From the NCBI GenBank assembly GCA_028673005.1, contig CM054120.1:56790057-56854056 (forward strand): a DNA stretch of 64,000 bases, written 5' to 3'. Source of the DNA: Tanypteryx hageni (lineage: Eukaryota; Arthropoda; Insecta; Odonata; Petaluridae). Numbering within the stretch: position 1 is the first letter of the stretch; each line of letters begins with the position of its first letter. The notes beneath the pieces were generated by a model. The model was not told where the DNA came from, did not search any database, and worked only from the letters and a program-made list of their open reading frames with translations. This document shows positions 47,590-58,000 of this stretch, piece after piece. The position numbers and the translations under genes are program-made.

Positions 47590-49170
47590 GCTGGGACTTT
47601 TCTGAGGGAGGAAGGCAAGGGGATAGTCAATCTCCCACATTCGGGTTTGTCGGGCTTAATATTTTAGTGGTTTGTTTCGAGAATATTGAAAGTGTCTCCA
47701 CCTGCTTGCCCGACCTCAGAAAAATGAACGCGTAAATTCCTTGACCTAACCAGTTTTCCCTTGACGCAGGTCTGATCCAGATAGTGAAACTGCCCCTCCT
47801 CTTTGCACCCCCGTCTCCCCCAAGGACAAAATTTTGGAGGTTTCTACTAGTTAAATGGTTAGGAAAATATATTTAAATTTTTTATGTAAAAATCATTTTA
47901 CTGTAATGTTTTAATTCTAAGGTCAAAAAACATTTATATAAATCAAAATGGTTCTTCTTCGCTGAATGGTTTTGTTTTAAAAATTTCAAATAAAAGGTTA
48001 TTTCGAATCAATATTTTTAAAATTTTAATTTCTTATCTACAAAATATTTGTATAATTTAATTTAATTTTGTATATCTATAATGTTATAAAACATTTATAT
48101 AAGTGGAATGTGTTTTGCTTTCATTAAATGGTTTTGTTTCTTAAGAATTCAATTATAAATTAATGTGCTAGGGGATGACTTTCTCAATTTTGCACGCGAA
48201 TCCCTAAAGGGGTAGTTGCATCACTACTTAAGACACAGACTGAATTATCCGTAATTTTTGGAAATCGGTACTTAGAATTGTCTATCTCTTATTTTACGGT
48301 AAATAAAGATAAGTGCAGATGCGTAAATGCTATATATTCTCTTACGTAGAAATAATTAAACCCATGAAGCATTTACTTCATTATAATAGTTATTTAGATT
48401 CATGCACTAGGAGTCCCATTTTGGTCTTCCCTTTCCCTTGATTGCATTGGCTGTGGACGGAATTTCACCTGGATGTGCGTTTGTCCCTTAGGAATTTCAT
48501 TGTTCGGAACAGCTCATTTGACTGCCTTCTTCCGGGGAAAGGTTGTCTGGAGGCCTTTTTCGAAGAATGTTGGACTGAGTCACCGACCGTGGTGATAGAA
48601 GTATTCGAGGAATTTTTGAAAGATAAGATCGATTGTTCGCGGCGAAACGCAACAAGCCCATACGAATATAGATAGAACGTAGTTATTACTGGAGACTCCA
48701 ACTGCATTAGGTTATTCGAGAGCTTTATAAAAAGTTAAAAAGAATAACATTTGACGACTTACCGATTCGTTTTAGAGAGACGTTGTGCTCAGTCGACTTC
48801 ATTCATATTTTCTCAATTTATGCGCATTGGATGTGCTAACTTTAATGGAGTAAATTACATTTCTGAACGAAAAGTGAATTAGTTTTTATTTTTTATTTTA
48901 TTGCGCAAATTTTATTTCAAAATTATGGCGAAATATTTTTTTAAAAATATTTTAAATCCTGTGAACAAAGAAACTATTCCGCTTGTCTGAAAAAATATAA
49001 TACAAACCGATATAAGAAGAAAAATGTATCCGAAAGAAAGAATATCGTCATGTGTGGTTCAAACTCACGAAAAAATCATGCAAATTGCTAATAGAAATTA
49101 ATTTTTAGCCAGTGCTGTTGGAATTTTGGAGATAATATAATTTTCGAAGGAGAAACTAAAGGTTAGTTTT
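47590..49170. other. Unassigned sequence
   Basis: C-rich text near 47800-47830 may be the 3' end of the hAT just upstream. Overlapping frames at 48442-48675 (plus) and 48465-48707 (minus) lack recognised motifs. The remainder is AT-rich. Confidence 0.4.
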
Positions 49171-49178
49171 GAGTTAGA

Positions 49179-49466
49179 AGAACGGTTTTCAACTGATGTG
49201 TCGCGACACATTAGTGTGTCGCGGACGAGGTCCAGGTGTGTAGCGAAAATTTCGAGAAAAAGTCAAGCATTGTCGCGAAAATTAGAAAAAAATAAAATAC
49301 AGCAGATACGGAAAGGTTTTTTTGGCTAATAAATATTTTGTTATATATTTTCTATATTTATGATGTTTTATTGTTAAATAAGGAATTTAAGTATATTTGT
49401 TATGTTTTAACGTGAGCTGGATCATTTAATAATTGTGTCGCCAAAGCAAAAAGGTTGAGAAGCAAT
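49179..49466. mobile_element. hAT MITE with perfect 8-bp target duplication (288 bp)
   Basis: The left end AGAACGGTTTTCAACTGATG and, from the right, ATTGCTTCTCAACCTTTTTG are a diverged TTCTCAACCT-type hAT repeat. GTGTCGC words lie inside both ends. The flanks GAGTTAGA (49171-49178) and GAGTTAGA (49467-49474) are identical. Confidence 0.75.
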
Positions 49467-49510
49467 GAGTTAGAGGGTTACATATTCCCTCTCTACTTGA
49501 GAGGCGTGTG

Positions 49511-50737
49511 CAGAGGCGGCCCTAGGAACGTTGGCGCCCCGGGTGAGATACCACTCCAGCGCTCCCCTCCGTAAGTGTTTGATGAGATATTTACAAAGTA
49601 CATGTTCATTTATTCATCTCTCTTTGAAAAATGTCGATAAAGAAAAATAAAAGAAATTCCATCAAGATTCCAGCGAGACCCTATCTAGATTTCTACAATG
49701 TAACGGCCGAAACAATTTACTATATTAATTCAATACCTCAATAAATTGTTTATTGTTGTGTGTGAAGTTTAGAAAAGTTATTAGGACTTCATACTTGAAT
49801 AAAAATGTGTTTGTGTGGCAACCGAAAGAAATTATCTATCCTATCTTAACGTAATATTTCGTGTTTATAGTTTTTTTAATTCGCTCTTCGTGAAGTTTCA
49901 AAAATTGAAAAAATAATTAATAACAATTAGGAATCGCCTATAGCTATAAAAACGTTATGATAATCCATATGCTCGCTTCAAATACAGTGCAGCCGTTTCC
50001 ATCGATGAATCGTCGAAAGCAGCTTCTTTTTTGATTCCACACCATTGAAGAGGGCTGCATTGTATCCAAAATGCACAAATGTTTTTTCATAACATTCTTA
50101 TAAATATTGCAGATACCTAAGATAAGTATTTATTGTTTTCAGTTTTCACATTTATTTGCATTTTCTTGAATTTGTTTTCATCCACAAGAAGTGATCGATA
50201 ATTCTCTAGTGAATTTAGTGTCAGTAGATCAGAAACACTTAATGAAACATTCATTTTCAGATTTATGATTTAAATAACATCCAAGGAATCTGTTGTATCC
50301 ATTGACTAGAATATTTTTGGTTGGAAGAAAAATAAACGTCGACAGACAAAGCTTAGACTACCAAATATGCGGCGCCTCCATAAAAAATTCTCTAATACCT
50401 ACATGGATTAACGGCGAACAATTTATAAATAAAAATATACTATAAATGATATAATTTCCTACTATAAATGTACATAATTTAAATACGTAATTATAAATAA
50501 AATTACATACAATTACACAAATACATAATTTAAATACAGGAAGTATAAATATTTTAATATTAAAGGTTCTATTCTATATGATTCTATATGATTTTAATGC
50601 AACAAAGTCATCAATAGCATCATCGAAATTTATAGTGTCTGCTATGCGTAATATCTGGAACACGTCGAGTAGTGAAATCCCCCGTCCTTGTGACATGCAC
50701 AACTTGCCTCGCTTGCCCCCCCCTAGTTGCGGCGCTG
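49511..50737. mobile_element. hAT-like non-autonomous element
   Basis: The left end CAGAGGCGGCCCTAGG and, from the right, CAGCGCCGCAACTAGG resemble each other as an inverted repeat of the CAGNGGCGG type. The flanking 8-mers do not match, so the borders or pairing may be wrong. A related right end (CCTCGCTTGCCCC then TTACGGC) recurs at about 51985-52012. Confidence 0.45.
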
Positions 50738-51480
50738 CCTATACATACCTACGATAAACATACTCTGAGATATTAAAGAGAGAAAAGACACAAATAATTA
50801 TTTTGATAATTAACATTTTTTTATTTTCTTAATTAATTTCAAAAGCTTAAGGGTAAAGCCTACTGAGTCACAATGTGAATCTCGGACGCAAGATGCCACC
50901 GCGGTCACTCGGATTTTGTGCACTAGTAGTTCGAATTTTGGACGTAGGGATTAGTCCTGTCGCACCAATGACGTAACCAAAAGAAGATGGAAGGGATGGG
51001 GCAGAACCAAGATAATACCCTCTTCCCTTCCCCGATCTAATCAGCAAAGGAGAGGAAGTGCCCGGCACACGGGGAAAATATTCTCTGGCGAATGAATGGG
51101 CCTGTCAACCTCACCCTCCCCTCTAGCTCTGCCATGAGTAGGCTGACCGTATATGATAACAAAGCATTAGATTTCAGGCGGAGACATCGGCGATTGCACT
51201 CACCGCACCTCTAGGTGTGAATCCGCCACACCTTTCTTCCCCAAGACCTAGCCTAGAAGGTCCTCGGTGTTCACAATAGATGCTCACATGATTGATCTTT
51301 CGTTTTCTTATTTTTCAATCTCATAAAAGCCGTCAGACTTACTATTTCGTCCTCCGTCAGCGTTCGTTTCTTTTATCTATTGACGCTAGATAGTTCGTGA
51401 AATCTAATTAACCTTTATATATTTTAAAAGAATACTAATTATATTACAATGACTATCAGGCAAATTAGGTACAAATATAA

Positions 51481-51558
<78 letters not shown>

Positions 51559-52172
51559 CCTGTATTGTATTCTATTTATATTAATAAGTAGTTATAGTAA
51601 TATTGAATTTATAAACAAATCACAAAAACCGCACGGTATTAAAAATATGTAAATATAATTAACAACCCCCATTGTAATTGAGCGCTTTCTGACCGGCTGG
51701 GAACGTGGGTGTTACCAAGAGGGACGGCCTATATTTGTGGTAAAACTTCTTACCAAACCAATGAAGAGAGAGGGGAGAGGGGGCAGTAAGGGTTGCAAAG
51801 AAAACGAATGGGAGGCAATTGGATGAGCGGTTAAGAAAAGGAGTGGGAAAGGAAGGCGAAAGCAACATAGTAGCAAACTGTTACAAAAACTTGGTAAACA
51901 CAAAGTTGAGCTTGACCTCATTAATTATATACGTTATGATGACATACTTAATTTAAATACAGAAAGTTGCGCCCGGGGCAGAAGCCTCGCTTGCCCCGCC
52001 CTTGTTACGGCAATGCTCTCAGGAAACGTATGAAATGTACATTACTCCTGCTCATCTCCAGGTTCACGTATCTCCATTGACCATTAGTTTTTTATACAAT
52101 TTTCCCCACTTACGAAACATTACTTCCTAATTCAAAACACACAAGCTTTCACTGACAGAATGGAAAATATTT
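50738..52172. other. Spacer with AT microsatellite and a stray hAT end
   Basis: Contains the AT run listed separately, a stray copy of the right end of the 49.5-50.7 kb element near 51970-52012, and a purine-rich patch near 51760-51860. No coding sequence was recognised. Confidence 0.5.
51489..51556. repeat. (AT)n microsatellite
   Basis: An uninterrupted run of about 34 AT units, translated as an Ile-Tyr repeat in an open frame that has no protein meaning. Confidence 0.95.
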
Positions 52173-52176
52173 TTAA

Positions 52177-52883
52177 CACGTTCACGACGGCGTGAACCAA
52201 CCGGTAAGTCACGCTTGTCTCTCCTCATAGGCGTCGTGACCCACCGGTGGGTCAACGGCGATCGGGCCCGCAGCCGCCGTGTTAAACCGGTGGGTCACGT
52301 CCCCTAAGTTAAGAATACAGTTTTTTTGCTCGTACGACCCTCAGGAAGGATTCTGATCTTTATATACGCCCACAGATGTAGCGTAGGTTACTATGCATGG
52401 TTATTTTGATAAAAAAATACGTAAAACTAATAATTCTAACAAGGTTAAATAAATAATTCAACGCACTTCTGGAACATGTTTTATCCCGGTTCAGTAAAAC
52501 GTGATAACATTACACATTTTGTTTTTATTAGACAGAAATATAATCAAAATAAAAAATTTTGCAAATGAAAATTCAATTGTTTATAAAACATACGTAATTT
52601 ACTTATACACTATGATACGCTATAAAAGCGATGTCTAAATTGGCATTTTTTGTAGAATACAAATATAACATTCTTTATAATAATGAATTTGAAAATGTAC
52701 TTTCGAATACGATGCATAAATTCAACTTCTGTGTTTTAGTGTTCTTTTACGTGTGTCGTTTCGACATCCCCGAGGCCTCGAAAACCTGAGGTCGTCTGAT
52801 TGGTGAGTGTTCACTGAGTTTCCTCATCCCAACACCTTGTTGACATCCATATATCCATTTTACCTTTCCTTTTCCGTAAGCTG

Positions 52884-52938
<55 letters not shown>

Positions 52939-53188
52939 AAGAAAATTATTACGTAAATATAAATAATGATTTTTGAAAGAATTGATAATGCATGAAACGT
53001 GGCGTTTTGCTACAATTTCAAGTACGTCATAAACGTCTTTTTATAAATGATTTCTCACTCTAAAAGTTCTAAAACGTGTTTTTAAGTATCAACATACAAT
53101 ATTTGCTAATTGTAAAACAAAAAAAAATTTTTTTTTAATTTTACGCTCCTGGGGTAGGACAGCGAAAATGGCTTTTGTCGTGAACGTG
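52177..53188. mobile_element. piggyBac-type MITE (1,012 bp)
   Basis: The left terminus CACGTTCACGAC (52177-52188) and right terminus GTCGTGAACGTG (53177-53188) are perfect 12-base inverted repeats. Each is flanked by TTAA (52173-52176, 53189-53192), the target of piggyBac. Just inside the left end are copies of ACCGGTGGGTCA, one forming an 18-bp perfect palindrome at 52237-52254. No transposase frame is present. A (TA)n run lies at 52884-52935. Confidence 0.75.
52884..52935. repeat. (TA)n microsatellite
   Basis: An uninterrupted dinucleotide run inside the piggyBac-type MITE. Confidence 0.95.
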
Positions 53189-53192
53189 TTAA

Positions 53193-54101
53193 TGATTTAT
53201 TTCCCCTCATATCCAGAAAATTTGCCTTCGCCTTCCACATTCAGCACTCATGTTTTCTTCATGCTGAATGGAGGACGGTTCTCCAACAGGAGCACGTCCT
53301 TTCCTAGAAAAAGTGAAGCGGTGAGAAAAAGGACAGTGATACAAATCCAAATCATGAGCTCACTTCAGTTTAAAAACTCACAAAATTTGCCATTTTCGTA
53401 GACCCAGAATCGACTTATTATTACTGTTCTTCGATAACAACAACCCGCCTTTTTTACTGCGACGCCTGTCCATCACATTATTTTCCATTGCGATTGCTAT
53501 CGGCTAACTACAGAGATTATCTTAAAAATACAAACGTAAAGCAAAAAGTGTGAGCAACGATGAACGTGGACGACACCTCAAACAGTATCACCTACTTTCA
53601 ACCGAGACCAAATTGCCTCTTGCTGGCGATTTGCCTCCTTGCGAAGCTATACTCCGCTCTCACGTCACATTCACCTCCCCTAGTTCCCCTCTCCACTCTC
53701 ATCGTGGGTCATCGCGGATGGACGCAGAGACAACACTGGCGCAACTCTTCCGTTTTCTCCCTTCGCCGCCAGGATCGCTTATATCCGGGGAGAACAATGC
53801 AATGTTTATTTCCAGCATAACTTATTAACTGTTAGAAAAATATTATTCTTTAACTTGATAATGGATTTTTATTATTTTTACTATCATTCTAGTTTTTTAC
53901 TTTTTTCGGAAAGTATTTTAATAAACATATTTAGGAATTTGAAAGACTTTAAATTTGTTATATTAAAAATATAAAAAGCTAAGTAATTTATAAAAGATAA
54001 AGATTTACAATTGCGAAAACTGCATAGAGATATTTGTAACCGTATAGCTTGTGTACTGGAAATAGTTTTTTGGGATCATAGATTTTAGTCTTAATAAAAG
54101 A
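53193..54101. other. Spacer before the Gypsy element
   Basis: Overlapping frames of 86-92 codons at 53550-53828 occupy a locally less AT-rich patch but show no motif or splice signal I can defend. Confidence 0.4.
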
Positions 54102-54105
54102 AGCT

Positions 54106-54310
54106 TGTAACGAGACCAGACCGATAACGGACTTTGCTGTTCATTTTATTTTGTTTTTGCGCGCAGCCAACAGGGTGCGCGTCAGTTCTCTCCTCTCTTG
54201 TGGAAGCTTACGTAGTGTAGTGTGCGCCCCAGGCGATTAAAGGTGTTTGTGTTTTTACGCGTAACTTTCATTTGTGCCCTTTCCTCTCCGAGAAACCCTA
54301 GCCCGTCACA
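54106..54310 (+). repeat. 5' LTR (205 bp)
   Basis: Starts TGTAACGAGACC and ends AGCCCGTCACA. Base-for-base identical to the 3' LTR by eye. An ATTAAA, a possible polyadenylation signal variant, lies at 54236-54241. Confidence 0.95.
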
Positions 54311-54312
54311 AA

Positions 54313-54330
54313 TGGCGCCCAACTCGCGGC
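54313..54330 (+). other. Primer-binding site, tRNA-Lys type
   Basis: TGGCGCCCAAC begins two bases after the LTR. It is the sequence known from elements primed by tRNA-Lys; complementarity beyond about 11 bases was not checked. Confidence 0.7.
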
Positions 54331-54458
54331 TCGGGAACAGATAAAAGTTTGCAAAGGAATATTTGCGTTTTAAACACTCATCAGATCTGAGCATCGGATT
54401 CCGGAAGCAGCGCAACCAATTCCATGTTGTGTATAGATACCTCCTCACTTAGTGTCAT

Positions 54459-54830
54459 ATACAGCGAAATTAAGTGCGATACTTGTGTCCGCAAATTTCA
54501 AATTTGTATTTTGGCCATAATTAGTGTGTGCTGTCTATTTCCTACGTGTTAGTGCTATACATCCTGCCACGTGGTTTTCTTAAGTATCCTTCCGCGAAGC
54601 GATACTTCTTCGCCTACTTCCACCTACAGTGAAATTTAGTGTCATACGTGTTTCCGTAAATTTTAAATTTGTATTTTTGGCCATAATTAGTGTGTGCTGT
54701 TTATTTTCTACGTGTTAGTGCTATAGATCCTGCCACGTGGTTTTTTTATGTATCCTTCCGCGAAGCGGTACTTCTTCGCCTACTTCCACCTACAGTGAAA
54801 TTTAGTGCGATACGTGTGTCCGTGCGAAAA
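54459..54830 (+). repeat. Tandem repeat in Gypsy leader (period about 165 bp)
   Basis: Units begin at about 54461, 54626 and 54791 (ACAG(C/T)GAAATT...). The first two are full length and the third is partial. Each carries TTGGCCATAATTAGTGTG, CACGTGG and CCGCGAAGCG...CTTCGC, a potential stem-loop. A further patch at 54835-55000 has diverged short repeats around TTCCGCGTGGCCAAA. Confidence 0.85.
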
Positions 54831-55085
54831 TATTTGTCCTTTCGCGCTGCAAGAATTAACTGTCCTTCAGCGCTGCGGCATTGTGTTCTTCCGCGTGGCC
54901 AAATTGTGTTACTCGCGGCCATATTGCTTTTTTGGCCAAACTGCGTTCTTCCACGTGGTTGTTACTTTGTGCGGCCATATTGCCTTTTCCGCGCTGCGAC
55001 CTTGGGCCTTGCCGCCTAGCGAATTTTTCCGTATTTCCGCTGAGTGATATTGTTTCCTGCGTGGATTAGTTTAGAAATAGCAACC

Positions 55086-58000
55086 ATGCCTAAATCTAAA
55101 TCATTACCCACGGAAGGGAAGAGTGAATCTCCGCCAGCCTTGACGTTATCAAACGAACAATTTCAGGCGCTGATTGCGCAAATTACGGACTCGGCAAGAA
55201 TGACTGTTCTTGATAGGCAATTGACGAGCCCCGTCCTTGTTACACCAAGTAGCGGCAATTTTTCTAAATGTACTTCTCGATTTAACGGCAGTGCTTCGTC
55301 TGATGTTGACGCATTCTTGGACTCGGTTTTGACCTTTAAGGATTGCGCAAATGTCAGCGAAGAAAATGCATTACGTGGTGTCTCAATGCTTCTGGAAGGC
55401 ATTGCTGCGACATGGGGGCAGGGTATAAAGAGAGATATTTCGGACTGGGACGGTGCCGTGTGCGCGTTTCGAGACGCGTTCTCTCGCAAATTGCCGCCTC
55501 ATCTCGTCTTTAGAGAGATTTTTGCACGTGAGCAACACGAAAATGAAACAAGCGAGATTTTTGTATGCCACATTCGTGCCCTCTTGTCACAATTACCGTA
55601 TACCTTGCCAGAACGCGCGCAATTAGATATTGTATACAGGTTAATGAATAGAAAAGTTAGGAAAAGACTTTCACCTAGCGATTTCGACTCATTCAAGAGT
55701 CTTTTGCAATGTGCAAAAGACATTGAACACTCACGGCGTGAGGTTGTGCGACCATCAAAGGATTTCAGTAGTAATGAAGGTAGACACCGACCGGAGAAGA
55801 AACAGCGTCCGAGGTGTAGTTACTGTAAATATTTCGGCCACGTTGAATCAGATTGCAGGAAAGCAAAGGCAACTAAGGGTGATGTTGTACAATCAGTAAA
55901 ATCATCACCCCAAACCCCAAAATCTGATTCGCCAAAACCACAAATAACGTGTTTTGGGTGCGGTGCCCCAGGTTACGTCAGAAGCAACTGTCCTAACTGT
56001 GCGCCTCCCATGAAAACTGAAAGTACGATTGTCTCATCCTTCAATTTTACGCAGTCAACCTTCTCTATTGATGATGGTTCATCGCGACCAATGCTCCCGG
56101 TCCAGATTTTAGGACTGGATGGTCTAGCTTGTCTTGACACTGGCTCCCAAAGAAGTATAGCCGGTGCACAGCTTTATCATATATTAATTTCTCGAGGGCG
56201 TCCGTTCAGCGAGACTTCCCTGGACATGAAGTTAGCTGATGGAAAAACGCATCGAGTATTAGCCAGGAGTTTTTCTGTGGAAATTTCTGTCGTCAACCGT
56301 AAAATCCTCACGACCTTGATCGCAATTCCGGATCATCCGGAGAGCCGGATGCTACTTGGCATAGATTTTATCCGAAGTGCTGGCATGGTTCTGGATCTTC
56401 CCGGACATGAATGGTTCTTCAAGGAAGATCCCAGTAGCCGCCACGGTTTTGTACGAGAAGAAGATATTGCTACATCTGTACCTGTGAGCAACGTCCACGT
56501 CAGCAACCTGCCATTACGGGATGATGAAGGACAGAATTTGGATGAGGACCAGAAACGCCGCATCACCGCACTTCTCGCTGAATATGAAGATGTCTTTTCT
56601 CCTAGCAAGGAGCCCACTCCATTTGCAGAGCATGCTATTAAGGTAACCGATGATACTCCAATCGCTGTACCCCCATATAGGCTGTCGCCTGCCAAAAAGG
56701 AGTTTCTTCAGCAGGACCTTGAGAGAATGCTGGCTGAGGACATCATCGAGGAGTGTGATTCTTCCTATGCAGCGCCCGTCGTCCTCGTGCCCAAAAAGAA
56801 CGGAACCTTTCGGACCTGCGTTGATTACAGACGCCTGAACAGTCTGACGGTTCCAGATAGATACCCTTTACCTCGTGTAGATGATCTACTTCACGCAGCA
56901 AAGCAGTCCCTGTACATGACTACGCTTGACTTACGTTCAGGGTATTGGCAGGTTCCGGTCAGGATTGAAGACAGAGACAAAACTGCGTTTATCTCGCCCT
57001 TGGGCCACTTCCGATTCAAACGCATGCCATTTGGTCTCCGAAATGCTCCTGCCACCTTTCAAAGGCTGATTGACCGTCTCCGATCTGGTCTTAGAGATGT
57101 CCAGGTACTGGCGTACTTGGATGATTTGATCATTTTATCGTCATCCTTTGATGAACACATGGAAGACCTTCGCCAAGTGTTCAGTCGCCTGCAACAATTC
57201 AGGTTACATGTAAATAGGTCAAAGTGCACACTTGGGTCGTCGGAGGTAAAATATCTTGGCCATCTTATTTCATCTCAAGGAATCAAACCAGATCCCGGTA
57301 AGATAGCCGCCATCGCAGAAATGAGAGCACCTAAGAATGTCAAAGAACTCATAACGTTTCTGCAGACAGGGTCCTGGTTCCGACGGTTTGTGCCCAACTA
57401 TTCCAGTGTTGCTCGACCTCTAAGTGATTTGACGAAAAAGAATGCTCTATGGAATTGGGGACCGAGTCAAGATGATGCATTCAAGATGCTCAAGAAATTA
57501 TTAACAACACCGCCCATCCTTCGGCAAGCAGATCATACACTGCCATATGTGCTCCGAACAGACGCAAGCGCTTACGCTTTGGGAGCGGTTCTACTCCAGG
57601 GGGAGCTTCCAGACCAACGCCCCGTCGAGTATGCGAGCAGACTGCTGACTGCCCCTGAGCGCAATTATAGTACGACTGAGAGGGAGGCGTTGGCAGTTGT
57701 CTGGGCCTTGGAAAAGTTCCGGGGATACTTAGAAGGAGCACCTGTGACAGTTGTTACTGATCACCAACCTCTCCGCTGGCTCATGACACTCAAGTCACCT
57801 AGTGGTCGCCTGGCAAGATGGGCTCTATCTCTACAATCGTACGATATTCAAGTAGAATACACTCCAGGGCGATGTAACGCAGTGGCTGATACGCTATCAC
57901 GTCCACCAGGCCAATACGAGGATATGAATATCTGTTCTGTGACTATCGACATGCCGACCACCTCTGCAGAAGTTATCAGGCAGGAGCAGCTGGCTGATCC

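Noticed and set aside
48442..48707. Overlapping frames of 77 and 80 codons on opposite strands
   Set aside because: No motif on either strand; no start or splice evidence.
51160..51235. Possible miniature hAT element with GGCGGA / TCCGCC ends
   Set aside because: The inverted ends are only about 6-7 bases and no target duplication is visible.
51449..51652. Frame with a long Ile-Tyr repeat
   Set aside because: Translation of an (AT)n microsatellite.
53550..53828. Overlapping frames of 92 and 86 codons on plus
   Set aside because: Different frames of the same stretch, neither with recognised motifs.
54690..55069. Three short frames in the Gypsy leader
   Set aside because: They lie in the repeated untranslated leader, overlap one another and match no gag or accessory protein.
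55044..55085. Upstream extension of gag-pol to 55044
   Set aside because: The frame begins at GTG; the ATG at 55086 has a better context and precedes the gag-like sequence.
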